Origin: Pseudo-nitzschia pungens
Taxonomy: Eukaryota; Bacillariophyta; Bacillariophyceae; Bacillariales; Bacillariaceae
Reading direction: 5' to 3'
Assembly: GCA_037355855.1 (NCBI GenBank)
Contig: CM074764.1
Location: forward strand, 4,700,164-4,764,163
DNA: 64,000 nt
Position 1 is the stretch's first letter; each line of letters begins with the position of its first letter. This document shows positions 1 to 11,047 of the stretch, in pieces. The position numbers were made by a program, and so were the translations under genes. The notes under the pieces are model-generated. The model worked only from the letters and a program-made list of their open reading frames with translations, was not told the origin of the DNA and did not search any database.

Positions 1-655
1 ATTTAGGGGGGTCGCGATTTATTCCTGGCTCATTTTGACGCTGCTCAATTCCTAGCTCTCTCGCGATTCGCAACCCCAATCGCGACCCAGTAACTACCTC
101 AATTACGAGAAAAAAAAATAAAATTCATACTTGACCCACTTTTTTTTAAGACTCAATTTTTTTTCTTCAGTCACTTAATCAAATTAATCAACATTTAAAA
201 AAAAAATATTTGTTTTCTCAAAATAATCCCCCCCTTCCCCCAATTTTTTTTCAATCTGACTCATTATTACCGACCCTACCAACATTATATATTATGAGAC
301 TGTTGCAGAAATTCACTCTCAAAAATTGATTTCTCATCCCGACACAAAGTATTTCCCATCACACCCCTCAAGAAATTCATCAGGAAAATCACAATTATTA
401 CCCGAATTACAGGAATCGCGACCCCAATGAAAAAAATTTTGAAACACTATGATGCAAAATATAAGTCTTTCTTTTGATAAATATTGATACTACTGTAATA
501 ATTGTTTATTCTCTGTTCAATTTTCTCACACACTCACACACAAATTAAGAAGTCGCTCCGACCGCCCTCGTCATCCTCCCTGAAGTCGTCGTTGCTCTTC
601 GCTTCGATTGTCTTCGTCCTCATGCACACCACACAAATTTTGTTTCAAAAGATTT
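1..655. other. non-coding, AT-rich stretch
   Basis: No credible gene. The stretch is rich in A/T homopolymers (poly-A and poly-T runs around 110-230). TCGCGA-containing motifs occur at about 11-18, 60-67, 88-97 and 416-423 and recur as a dense cluster at 14574-14630. The only open frame (502-693) begins at TTG and looks like a chance ORF. Downstream (3') flank of gene A. Confidence 0.6.
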
Positions 656-2247
656 TTAAAGACTTTCCAACCTGTTCTCGTTACTGCCAGTAAAGTCCTC
701 CTCATATTCATTTACATCTAGCAAAGCTTGTAGCTCTGGACTAATGTATTCAGTAACTTCTTCCTCCTGCACCCAGTCCTCATCGAACGCACTGTTGTTG
801 TTGTCATTGTTTTCACTCTCGCGACGGAGCCTCTCTCTCAATCTTTCCTCACACTCTCTACCCGTTCTCGGATCGTTCCTCAGCACCACAATCTCCCTGC
901 ACAAGTTATTGAACAGTGCTAGACCTTCCTTCGACCATGATTGCTCCTCTCCACTGTATTGGTCACAAAATTTCTTTTTCTTCCTCCTTCTCACAATCCT
1001 GCCACCACCGTTCCTTTTTTGCTCAACATGATTCACCCAAACATCATACTCATTATGAATCATCATCAATGCAAATGCTTCATCGCTTTCTGTGAATATT
1101 TCACTCATCAAACATGTCGTCTTTCTTTTATTGTAGCCCCTCTCTATTGGAGAGATGCTTGATAGAATCCGAGTCACAAAGTAATAAAAATCATCATTTT
1201 CACTGTTATTGTCATACCTTCTGTACTCTGGGTTCAGTCCCAGCTTCTTTCTACTAGTTCCATTACTACTAGTACTCTCCTGCATCACAATCTCCACTTT
1301 ACCCGGGAACGAATCGGGCACAATGCCTTCGCGATCGAGTGTGTCCTCTAGTAGGATTACACAGCAGCAGTAGAAAGTGTTAGAGTAGCAGGGGATATAC
1401 CATCAATCTCCACCAAGCAGTAATAGCAACCAATGTATTCACTTAGTAAGCACGTACCGAGATAGTGTTTTCTAGCCAAAGTTTGAGCATTGTGCCGCAG
1501 ATTTGAAACACCCTTGTACACCAACCTTCTGTTAAAACCATAAAAAATTTCAAATGAAATACCATGGGGTGGAACCACAGCTCGGGACGCAATCGCTTTC
1601 TTCAAAATTGATTTGACCTTATTCTCATCCACAATAAACTTCAAGCCACGAAACCAACTATTTCTTATGTGCCGTGTCAACTGTGCTTCCAAACCCGCGT
1701 CTTTTTGATGTTCCTTAAGTTTATCCGAATGCGGCTTCGTTATCTCTAATTTTGCTTCACTTACGGTTCGTACCATCTGTGGCTTTGGCTTCTTCCCTGT
1801 TGTAGTTACCGTCAGCGTGGGCTCTTCTTTTTTTGTATCCTTCTGCAGTGTTGTCACATCCCTCTCTAAAGAAGCTACTTTCTGCTGGCTCTCTTTTAGC
1901 TGTTGTAGCAATGCTTCGTATGTGGGTCTTGGTGTTATTTTGGTACCGGTCGTAATAGTTCTTGGTGTAACAAGACCCGGTGGGGCGGGTTTGTTGGTTG
2001 GTGGTGTGGTACCAACGAAAACCGCGGTCGGGTTGTTCTTGGTTCTTTTATTTTTTTCATCAGCACCACCTGAGGTGGGTGGTAGTTTTCGACTTGTCTT
2101 TGGGTTCGATTTCGTAGGGGTAATACTAGCAGTAGTATCCTCACCTGTATTAGCATTGGATACAATTTTTCCACTTCGATTCTTTCTTGGTGCATTGCAA
2201 TCTGCTTTCTTTTCTATTTGCTGATACTCATCATATACGGTAGGCAT
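656..2247 (-). CDS. gene A: two-exon gene, protein of unknown function
   Basis: Two minus-strand open frames join into one 512-aa protein if a 53-bp GT-AG intron at 1348-1400 is removed: exon 1 is 2247-1401 (ATG at 2245-2247), exon 2 is 1347-656 (TAA at 656-658), and 847+692 nt is an exact multiple of three. Across the junction the sequence reads LVEID-EDTLDREG without a break. The N-terminal ~110 residues are low complexity (Thr/Pro/Lys-rich, with PPTNKPAPPG). A short coiled-coil-like stretch follows (LLQQLKESQQKVASLERD), then a folded-looking middle and C-terminal half containing SDEAFALMMIHNEYDVWV and a basic KKKKF patch, ending in a charged acidic tail. No family recognised. A longer upstream frame exists but starts at TTG, so the first ATG in frame was chosen. 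No promoter motif could be assigned. Confidence 0.7.
1348..1400 (-). other. spliceosomal intron of gene A
   Basis: Read on the minus strand the segment starts GTATATCC and ends CCTACTAG. It has a CTAAC branch-point-like motif about 35 nt before the acceptor and a pyrimidine-rich stretch (TTTCTACTGCTGCTG). It contains in-frame stops (TAA, TAG), and removing it restores one frame between the two open stretches. Length 53 bp, short but within the range of protist introns. Confidence 0.7.
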
Positions 2248-2880
2248 TTTTTCGGGCGTCGGAAGTAAAAAAAATATGAAGTAAAAAAAATATGTGAAGC
2301 CATAAAATTGTGAACACAGTTTTTTCACTACTAACAAAAAACCTGTTAATCATTTTCCTCTCACCATCCCCGCAACTTGTAATGTCATACACTTCACTAT
2401 GGAAATTGTAGGTGACGTGGCCAAATGTTTAAGAGGATTCCCACCCGCGCCATAATTTTTTTTTATCCACCTGTGCACATCTCTGTTCATTCTCTACTGT
2501 ACCCATATTCACTACTGATTGTATTGTTGGCTCTACTATTCCCTGCTGTACAGTAGGCAAAAATTACTAGTAGTACTACTACTACACAAGTATACCAGCA
2601 GCACCACCAGTTCAAGTATGAGTTGTACGAGTGATAGTACTGGCTGTGATAGATTCACATATATAATGACAATATCCATAGCTATAACAAAAGGATCGTA
2701 CAGTCTCTGTGGTACCCTTATGACCATAAGCGTCAGATGTGGTAGGATGGAGTCCTTCACAAGAAATATATTTTTCTTTGCCAAGGGACTGGACTACTAC
2801 TTTTTTTGTCAAATTTTTCATCCTGGTTTATTCTATTTCATATTCTTGGACATACTAGTAACCAAATAATCACCATTATC
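2248..2880. other. non-coding spacer upstream of gene A
   Basis: No ORF with a plausible ATG-started protein. The strand contains short runs of CTACTAC/TAGTAG trinucleotides near 2560-2600. This segment presumably holds the gene A promoter, but no TATA or initiator element stands out. Confidence 0.4.
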
Positions 2881-2914
2881 TTACATAGCCACTTGTGTAT
2901 CTGTGCATTTTTAA

Positions 2915-4160
2915 CAATAGAACACAAAAAAATGCCGGAAACTGTGACCCATAGACAGGAAATATGCACATTCTGTGGTGTACTGGGTATGGTCCCCAGA
3001 CACCAGGTGTCACATCCAACATATAATTGGTAGCAAGTTTATTCCTTTTTACTATTCTAATAGATGCATATACTGACCATTATTCAGCGTGGAATACAAC
3101 AAATGATAGTTAGTGCGACCCCTACACAGCAAATATGCATTTTCTGTGGTGTAAACTCGGAAACTGAGAATTTTTCTGACAAATCAGAACTTACATTCAT
3201 AATATAATTGGTAGCAAGAAGTTTATTCCTCCTATTTACTATTCTAATAGATGCATATACTCACCATTATTCAGTGTGGAATACAAAAAATTTTGTGACA
3301 GTGTGACCCATACACAGGAAATATGCACATTCTGTTGTGTAAACTCCGGTGCTGGGAATTTTACTGAGAAAGCAGAACTTACATCCATAATATAATTGGT
3401 AGCAAGTTCATTCATTTTTAATATTCTAATAGATGCATATACTCACCATTATTCAGCGTGGAATACAACAAATGATAGTTAGTGCGACCCCTACACAGCA
3501 AATATGCATTTTCTGTGGTGTAAACTCGGAAACTGAGAATTTTTCTGACAAATCAGAACTTACATTCATAATATAATTGGTAGCAAGAAGTTTATTCCTC
3601 CTATTTACTATTCTAATAGATGCATATACTCACCATTATTCAGTGTGGAATACAAAAAAATTTTGTGACAGTGTGACCCATACACAGGAAATATGCACAT
3701 TCTGTTGTGTAAACTCCGGTGCTGGGAATTTTACTGAGAAAGCAGAACTTACATCCATAATATAATTGGTAGCAAGTTCATTCATTTTTAATATTCTAAT
3801 AGATGCATATACTCACCATTATTCAGCGTGGAATACAACAAATGATAGTTAGTGCGACCCCTACACAGCAAATATGCATTTTCTGTGGTGTAAACTCGGT
3901 TCCTGAGAATTTTGCTGACAAATCAGAACTTCTTACATTCATAATATAATTGGTAGCAAGAAGTTTATTCCTATTTACTTTTCTAATAGATGCATATAGT
4001 ACACACCATTATTCAGTTTGGAATAGAAAAAATTTGTGACAGTGTGCTGACCCATACACAGGAAATATGCACAGTCTGTTGTGTAAACTCTGGTGCTGGG
4101 AATTTTACTGAGAAAGCAGAACTTACATCCATCATACTATAACTCCTGGTAGTAAGAAGT
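2915..4160. repeat. ~185-bp tandem repeat in a ~370-bp higher-order (ABAB) arrangement
   Basis: The landmark AATATGCA recurs at 2961, 3132, 3320, 3501, 3690, 3871 and 4063, i.e. every 171-192 bp. Alternate units are more alike than neighbours. A-type units carry CTACACAGCAAATATGCAT and a GCGTGGAATACAACAAATGA stretch. B-type units carry CATACACAGGAAATATGCAC and a GTGTGGAATACAAAAAA stretch. Equivalent positions are 369-370 bp apart (3132/3501, 3501/3871, 3320/3690). Every unit keeps ATAATTGGTAGCAAG and CTAATAGATGCATAT. No coding potential; the 62-aa frame at 3577-3765 is repeat sequence. Confidence 0.85.
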
Positions 4161-4285
4161 TTATTGTTTTTTTGGGTTGTAAGAGTACATTTTTATTGAT
4201 TTATTATAATATTATCATAATTGTTACTACTAATTCCTAAATTATTTGATCCATTTTTACAATGTTTTGATACCCATCCTGTGTC

Positions 4286-5608
4286 TTACTTAGGTGGTGG
4301 CTTTTTTCCCGGATTCGATCCTGGTGGTGGCTTTTTTCCTGGATCCGATCCTGGTGGTGGCTTCTTCATTTGGTCGAACAGAAGGCTTGATGTTGAGCTC
4401 TTCTTGCCCTTCTTCCCCCCCCCTTTTTTTTTCTTCTTCTTCTTCCCTTTGATGGCTTGTTTCACGTTTCGGATGTACTTTTCCAAACTCCTTTGTGACA
4501 CAGTAGTAGCGGTCGGGTTGTCATCTGTGATCTGAGTATATACCATACCACGGAAGTGGAATCTTTGTTGCATTGTCATACCATTAGTTTCACCACTAAT
4601 AATGGTTTCGATTTGTTCCTCTGTCAAAAGTTGATCTGTCTCTTCAATTCTTCCATTCGATTCTTCCACTTGCTCATCTGAACCTCGCCCTCTAGCACCA
4701 AAAACTGCCCTGTAATGTTGTCGTACACTTTCTGTGTGATAAGGTCCGACGTGGGTTTCTGGTTTCTTAGGATCAAATGAATTTTTCACGAACCAATTGC
4801 CGGCATCGATCAAGCGTTCTCCAAATGACTGCCGATAGGCATTAAAACCAGGACCCACAAGGAATGTTAGTTTTGGCTTATCCTCTCTCTTATAGTCCTT
4901 ATTCTCGGTTGTGGCAGTTGGTTTTAAATGTGGTTTCTCAACAACTTCATCGTAGCAGAATAAACCATGCATAGAGCCAGGACATTCCAGGTGTTTTTCT
5001 TCATCCTCAAAGGTGGTGAGTGTCTGCAGTACTTTTGTGTTTGCTGCCACCATTTTAAACTTCTTCATGGAAGTACTGTCTTTCATCTCAATGACAGATT
5101 CGGCCCTTTGATTTATTTTCCGGTTCAATCTCTGCTGCTTTCGGAACTTGGGATTATTATAGTCCCCATTGGTACCACCATTAGTAGGGTTCGAATTGTC
5201 ACCCATGGTTGGGGCAGTGGGATGATCCGAGTTATTTGAACTGTTGTTATTGGCAGCATCACTGTTGGTAGTGTCGTCCATGGTTGGGGCAGTGGAATGG
5301 TCCGAATTGTTGGAACCGACGGGAGTGGCAGTCGAATCCTCCAAATTGCTAGAATCTCCATGTTGTTGCTCCTGTTCGTAGAGCTGAAGCACAGCTATGG
5401 GCCAGTCTGGTAATGGATTTTTGGATGGCAGACTCGGAGGTATAGGCCATCCATCTGCTGAAGACTCAGACTCACTTTCAGATCGTGGTGCTGGTTCGGA
5501 CGTTGGGCTTTCAGTTTCCTCTTCGGTACGAGTAGATCTTCTTCTATTTGTAGGGCGTTGTGACTCAGGAGGTGTAGTGCCTTTTTTCTTTTTGTGCCTT
5601 GCCATCAT
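4286..5608 (-). CDS. gene B: unknown 440-aa protein with low-complexity N-terminus and Gly-Pro-Lys tail repeats
   Basis: A single uninterrupted minus-strand frame with tandem ATGs (5606-5608 and 5603-5605) and TAA at 4286-4288. Residues ~1-150 are low complexity: basic MMARHKKKKG start, a Ser/Glu stretch, then repeats of NNSDHSTAPTMD / NNSDHPTAPTMG and Asn runs. Residues ~150-370 look folded, with the recognisable stretch SFGERLIDAGNWFVKNSFDP followed by HVGPYHTESVRQHYRAVFG. The C-terminus has a polylysine/glycine stretch (GKKKKKKKGGGKKGKK) and ends in three near-perfect KKPPPGSDPG-type repeats. No domain recognised; the basic patches suggest nucleic-acid or nuclear association (inference). 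It is transcribed in the same direction as gene A, with the 370-bp repeat array between them. Confidence 0.6.
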   Translation of the reverse strand: MMARHKKKKGTTPPESQRPTNRRRSTRTEEETESPTSEPAPRSESESESSADGWPIPPSLPSKNPLPDWPIAVLQLYEQEQQHGDSSNLEDSTATPVGSNNSDHSTAPTMDDTTNSDAANNNSSNNSDHPTAPTMGDNSNPTNGGTNGDYNNPKFRKQQRLNRKINQRAESVIEMKDSTSMKKFKMVAANTKVLQTLTTFEDEEKHLECPGSMHGLFCYDEVVEKPHLKPTATTENKDYKREDKPKLTFLVGPGFNAYRQSFGERLIDAGNWFVKNSFDPKKPETHVGPYHTESVRQHYRAVFGARGRGSDEQVEESNGRIEETDQLLTEEQIETIISGETNGMTMQQRFHFRGMVYTQITDDNPTATTVSQRSLEKYIRNVKQAIKGKKKKKKKGGGKKGKKSSTSSLLFDQMKKPPPGSDPGKKPPPGSNPGKKPPPK

Positions 5609-6069
5609 GTATCTGCAGGTATTGATTGTTAAAGATAGAGACCGATTCGATTGTTGTGGAAGGGAACGACGTGTCGAACAATGTGACGCGTCGTAAAATA
5701 CATTCGACCGTCTCCAAGCCGATTGAATTGTGATGATTCATCTTAAAACCTTTCGAAACGATGATTCATCTTAAAACCTTTCGAAATGCAATAGGCAATG
5801 GTTCAACTGGTTGAGCTCATCCCCAAGTGTTCATGGAATTGATGTCACTTGTTGTCACGATCGTGTGATGTGTGATGAACTTCCATTTCCCCCACCGTGG
5901 GCCTTTGCTCGAAACGGGCCTTTGCTCGAAACGAACAATTTCCAAAAAAACAATGTTGTGAAATGGCCTTTACACATTGACATCAGTTTTAAACCGTAAA
6001 CGAAGCTACTCCTTCCACTTCAAATTCAAACGACGCTAACCTTACTCCTTCCACTTAAAATTATTTTCT
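5609..6069. other. non-coding spacer with a 28-bp direct duplication
   Basis: No gene. A 28-bp unit containing GATGATTCATCTTAAAACC is present twice in tandem at about 5731-5790. CGGGCCTTTGCTCGAAAC is also repeated near 5900-5930. This is the 5' flank of gene B. Confidence 0.5.
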
Positions 6070-6172
6070 AATTTTTTGATTGGCTCATTCATAAGGAATT
6101 TTTTGATTGGCTCATTCGTAAGGAATTTTTTGATTGGCTCATTGGTAAGGAATTTTTTGATTGGCTCATTGT
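6070..6172. repeat. 27-bp tandem repeat, four copies
   Basis: The string ATTTTTTGATTGGCTCATT begins at 6070, 6097, 6124 and 6151, an exact 27-bp period, with AAGGA linkers. Because 27 is divisible by three it creates a spurious repeating peptide (SQSKNSL) on the minus strand. Confidence 0.9.
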
Positions 6173-6690
6173 GGGGAAGACACTAGTAGTACAGTATAGT
6201 AGGATGTGTATGATGCTACTTCGCGCCAAAAATTTTGTACTAGTAACATACGCGTACGGTGTACAGCGCCATGTCATTTTTTTTTTCCAGCATGTATACT
6301 TAGTACCGCATCGTACGTACATTTCTGTCTTTTTTTCTTACGTCATTTTCTTCGGTGAATTTTCCGCCCCACATCTCCCTCATGGGATGTGTCATAATTT
6401 TCATTTTCATTTTCGTTTCAATTCTTGCATCGGAATATTCTGGCCGGTCCAGTTTAACCTAGCCATCAGGCACCGGGACCATCTCTTTTGAAGAAGACAC
6501 ACGCTGTGGGGAGCTTGAGAACGGCCGCTCTTGCTTTCTGCTCTGTTGTCCGATTCATATCACGGAGGTCGGGTGTGTTGAAGTCCTGGAACTACCTGGC
6601 TTACCCAGATATACGACGTACTGATATTGAAAACAACGAAAAGGAAGACGAAAATCACAACCGATTGGTGCGGAGACGGACGCCGACGAC
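6173..6690. other. no gene seen
   Basis: Open frames here start at TTG or are short, and none has convincing composition. The stretch leads into the GACGA-rich degenerate repeat region. Confidence 0.4.
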
Positions 6691-7160
6691 GACGAAGGTA
6701 CGATCGCTCCAGAGAGTGACGACGGGGGTACAATCGCTCCAGAGAGGGACGATGGGGGTACGATCGCTACGATCGCTTCGGACGGGGACGACAAGGGTAC
6801 TAACAGTTTGTCGTTTTTTTTTAATTTGGACAGATTGGTGTGGAGAGGGACGACGACGACGAAGGTACGATCGCTCCAGAGAGTGACGACGGGGGTACGA
6901 TTGCTACGATCGCTTCTAACAGGATGTTTGTTCTTGTTTTTACTTTCGTCTTTCCATAAGGGAGCGACGGCGACGATAAAGAGGAAGGTACGATCGCTTC
7001 GGACAGGGAGGACGGCGGGTACGATCGCTTCGGACAGAAACGACGCCGGGTACGATCGATCGATTGGTGCTGAGATGGACGACGACGATGCACGGTGTGT
7101 GCTGAGAGGGACGACGACGACGCACGGTGCGATCGCTTCACAGACGAACGACGGGACATA
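6690..7160. repeat. degenerate GACGACG / GTACGATCGCT repeats
   Basis: Loose repeats of GGTACGATCGCTCCAGAGAG, GACGACGGGGGTACGATCG and GGACGACGACGA. They generate long but meaningless open frames on both strands (e.g. IVPPSSLSGA repeated on minus). They share the GGAGCGACG/GGGACGACG flavour of the array that follows, so are probably an older part of the same repeat field. Confidence 0.7.
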
Positions 7161-7264
7161 GTTTAATACAAATACTTTCTTCTTTTTTCTTTTATCAAGT
7201 ACTGCTGTCTGTTTCCTCTAGAATCATAACTAACACCAAAATTTTTTCATTCTCTCTTGTTGCA

Positions 7265-7975
7265 GGCGACGGATCGAACCAAATACCCCCTACAATTTTC
7301 GGTTGTTGATTACAGGAGCGACGCCTACAGGAGCGATGCCTACGATTTTCGGTTGTTGAGTACAGGAGCGACGGATCGAACGTAATACCCCCTACGATTT
7401 TCGGTTGTTGAGTACAGGAGCGACGCCTACTATTTTTGGTTGTTGAGTACAGGAGCGACGGAACGAACGAAATACCCCTACGATTTTCGGTTGTTGAGTA
7501 CAGGAGCGACGCCTACGATTTTCGGTTGTTGAGTACAGGAGCGACGGATCGAACGTAATACCCCCTACGAACACCCCTACCATTTTCGGTTGTGGAGTAC
7601 AGGAGCGACGGATCCATCGAAATACCCCTACGATTTTCGGTTGTCGAGTACAGGAGCGACGGATCGAACGTCGAGTACAGGAGCGACGGATCGAACGTCG
7701 AGTACAGGAGCGACGGATCGAACGTCGAGTACAGGAGCGACGGATCGAACGTCGAGTACAGGAGCGACGGATCGAACGGATCAAACAAAAAGGAGCGACG
7801 CCTACGATTTTCTGTTGTTGAGAACAGGAGCGACGGATCGAACGAAATATACCCTTAAATTTTCCGTTGTGGAGTATAGGAGCGACGGATCAGGAGCTAC
7901 GCCTACCATTTTTGGTGGATGAGAACAGGAGCGACAGATCGAACGTCGCGTACAGGAGCGACAGATCGAAATATC
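7265..7975. repeat. GGAGCGACGGATCGAAC tandem array, left of gene C
   Basis: Many copies of ACAGGAGCGACGGATCGAAC alternate with CCTACGATTTTCGGTTGTTG. At 7660-7780 it becomes a clean 27-bp tandem (GTCGAGTACAGGAGCGACGG plus ATCGAAC), about five copies. Open frames appear on both strands with repeating peptides (VEYRSDGSN on plus, FDPSLLYST on minus), which is what a stop-free period-27 repeat produces. A related array lies on the other side of gene C. Confidence 0.85.
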
Positions 7976-8012
7976 GAACGAAACCAAGGTTGTTGCAGAA
8001 AGGATCACCACA

Positions 8013-10168
8013 ATGACACGTTCCAGCAGACGAACAATTGGTGACACGGAGGCGACCAACGCAGAAATAAGGGGTGGTAGATGCAACAGAAGGATCCAAC
8101 AGAAAATCTTGAGCGAGAGCACCTTGTGCAAACCGAGCCAATGTGTTCTGGGTTCGGTCACAACACTGACACAGAAAGGAAAACGAACTGCAAAAGGAAC
8201 CACAAGCTGTCCTATGACGGACGACGGCATAACATGCACGTCCTGTGGCAATTTTGCTTGCAGAAGATGTCTGCAACTACTGTTCAACCGAATGGACAAG
8301 GAGAAGACTACACTGCCCTCGGTGCTACAGCAGATGAAACAATCGCTACAAAACAATATCGGGGTAGTATCCACTTGTCATGGATGTATCTACTATGCCC
8401 AAAAGGAGCAAGTGGTGAGGTCCCATCGGCACTTCATTGATGTTGCGAGTCGCGCAGTTAGATTAAAGTATGATGGGTACCTTGTCCTACCAGAGTATGA
8501 CTTGCTGATTGACACTCCTTTCAATTCAGAAAACATTGTTGACTGCCATGGATTGGGCAAGGAACCTGAACTGCCAGGAGTGAAACACTTTGTGGTGGGA
8601 TATGAGCTTGCACGTCGGATAGCAGAATCAGGAATAACAGCAAAGAAGCTCACGGACACGGTTAAAACAGAAGTTAAGAAAATTGAGTGCTCTGATATAG
8701 TGGATCCCAGCAGAACAAGAACTTACATCGTGCAACTGATCATAATTCACGGAACGATGTGCAAGAACAAGATAAAGGAAACGCCCGAGTACACTATGGA
8801 AAGAATCAAACAATCAAGAGTGTTCTCGTGTCGTGACAGGTTGAAGAAATGCCATGTGACACTTATTGTTGGATCATTCGGTCCCAAAAATGAACAAGAA
8901 GGGAAGCAGAAGTGCAACCTGTTGTTAGCAAGATTCTATCACGGAAGCCATCGACTTCAGATGACCCAGAATGACGTTCACTCGTTGTTTAAGAAAGTTG
9001 AGTCCATGACTGCAAATAACAACATAGAACAGATGAGAAGTGGTGGCAGCAGCGGTGTCTACAGAGGACCAACTAGAGCACTCTTCCAGATGCTCGACAA
9101 CCCAATTGTGACACCAAGGTCCGGACGGGGGGCATTTGTTGTTCCAGACCGGCACACAATTCATGTTTTTTACATAAACAGGCAAGGGAAGGCTGTTCAC
9201 TTTGCGTATTGCAACCGTTTGGGGGGCAGATTGGGCCTATCACAGAGGATATGTTTTCTGATTATAAATTCTTTCAACCATTCACAGAGGCGAAGATAGT
9301 GAGTGCCTTGCTGCTGAGACAATTAAGCAACATGGTCAATGGTCTGAATGTGGTGCCACTTACAGTGGATCAGGAGTTGAGAAACCACAGGAAAGCTATA
9401 GCAATGGCAAGAAGGCAGGAGATCGGTGACATTTTGTATCAGTTTTCTTCCCTCAATTCGACGACCCTTGTCCAGCATCCAGTCGGCATTCATTATGACT
9501 CATTTGGTAAACAGGATGGCGAGACTGTTTACAGTATAGAGAACAAGATCGGTTTTGCAACTAAGCACACCAATTCTTACACCAAATATGGCATGGGAAG
9601 GGGGGGTCGCGGTCCCGAAACATTTGTGTTCTGCTTGTTGGACTGGGGTAGAGAAAGAAGACGGAGACGAGCCGCAGAAGTGAATCATGAACAGGCAGCC
9701 GCAGTGGAGGCTCAGAGACAAGCAGAGTGGCAAGCAGCGTTTGAGCGTTGGATGGCAGTGGACGCAAATCCAAATGCCACTCAGGAAGAGAGGAATGAGG
9801 CACGGGACGAGGCAATATTAACTCAAGCTGCGGTCTTGGCAGCTCAGGAAGAGACAGCCAATGCACAGGATGCTTTGGACCAAGCAAATGCTGCAATCGC
9901 TGCAGCCAATGCTAATGCTGGAGGCAACGCTCCTCCTTCAGATGATGACGAGGATGCAGATGCTGAGAATGATGATGATGATAATGCAGGTGAGGATGAT
10001 GAATCTGAATCCTCTAATTCGGATTCGGATCCGGACATGGATAATTCAGATTCGGGTTCAGAAGTTTCTTATGTTCATCCAAATTTAATTGACTACGGTT
10101 CGGCTTCACTACCATCAGAATCAGACACGGAGGAAGAGGAGGTTTCAGAGTTTTGGCGGAACGACTGA
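8013..10168 (+). CDS. gene C: cysteine-rich protein with acidic tail, frame change at 9221-9227
   Basis: Starts at ATG 8013-8015. The first frame runs to 9299; a second frame one base back is open from before 9209 to TGA at 10166-10168. The switch is probably at the G-run 9221-9226 followed by C. Reading ttt-ggg-ggg instead of ttg-ggg-ggc joins HFAYCNR to GGQIGPITEDMFSDYKFF, giving one protein of roughly 718 aa. Residues 75-86 hold C-x2-C-x4-C-x2-C (CTSCGNFACRRC), and a further C-x2-C (CHGC) sits ~40 residues on: a RING/treble-clef-like zinc site. The C-terminus (~residues 560-718) is Ala/Glu/Gln-rich then strongly acidic (DDDEDADAENDDDDN). Related motifs suggest a nuclear or regulatory protein, but no family is recognised. 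The frame break may be a programmed -1 shift, a true mutation or a sequencing error. Confidence 0.6.
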
Positions 10169-10189
10169 TTCAAATAGAAGATCGAAGGA

Positions 10190-10960
10190 TTGATCGATTT
10201 TGGTTTGTTCGAGAAAGAAGCGACGGATTGATTGATGTTCTTGAAAGGAGCGACGGATCGATCGATCGATTGATTTTCGATTCTTAAGATCGATCCATTG
10301 ATTTTTGATTGATTTTCGGTTGTTCCAGAAAGGAGTGACGGCTCGATCGATTGATTTTCGGTTGTTCCGAAAAGGAGCGACGGATCGATCGACGGATCGA
10401 TTGAGTTTCGTCGCTCGACGGATCGATTGATTTTCGGTTGTTACAGAAAGGAGCGACGGATCGATTGATTTTTGGATATTCCAGAAAGGAGCGACGGATT
10501 GATCGGTTGATTTTCGGTTGTTCCAGAAAGGAGCGACGGATTGATTGAGTTTCGGTTGTTCCGAAAAGGAGCGACGAATCGATCGACGGATCGATTGATT
10601 TTCGGTTGTTCCAGAAAGGAGCGACGGATCGATCGATCGATTTTCGGATGTTATGAAATGGAACGATGCAATGAAGCGACGGATCAATTCGGAGCGACAG
10701 ATCGATTTGGAGCGACGGCTCGATCGATCGGTTGTTGCAGAAAAGAGCGAAGGATCGTTCGGTTGCTCGGTTCGTTATGAAATGGAACGACGGATCGATT
10801 TTCGGATGTTATGAACTGGAGCAACGGATCGATTGATTTTTGGATGTTATGAAATGGAGCAACGGATCGATTGATTTTCGGTTGTTCCAGAAAGGAGCGA
10901 CGGATCGATTTTCGGTTGTTCCGAAAAGGAGCGACGGATCAATCGATTTTGATACGGATC
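10190..10960. repeat. GGAGCGACGGATCGAT array, right of gene C
   Basis: More than fifteen copies of a ~38-bp unit: GGAGCGACGGATCGAT followed by TGATTTTCGGTTGTTCCAGAAA. The core GGAGCGACGGATCGA and the ATTTTCGGTTGTT block are the same two blocks seen left of gene C, with a different spacer (CCAGAAA here, GAGTACA there). CGATCGATCGAT microrepeats are interspersed. Minus-strand peptides such as RSIDPSLL are repeat artefacts. Confidence 0.85.
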
Positions 10961-11047
10961 GGAATATGCGATGGATCGATTCGCAACTGAGCAAATGATA
11001 CAAAGATTTTTTATTATTTAGTTACGTGCCTAGTATTGTGGAAGGGT

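Noticed and set aside
744..1162. Plus-strand ORFs (Ser/Leu-rich) over gene A exon 2
   Set aside because: Antisense shadows of the spliced gene A.
6488..6886. 132-aa plus-strand ORF upstream of gene C
   Set aside because: Begins at TTG, Arg/Thr-rich product of GACGA repeats, no ATG-started alternative of useful length.
7392..7922. Overlapping ORFs on both strands (repeating SLLYST and YRSDGSN peptides)
   Set aside because: Product of a stop-free 27-bp tandem repeat; open in several frames at once and with no unique sequence.
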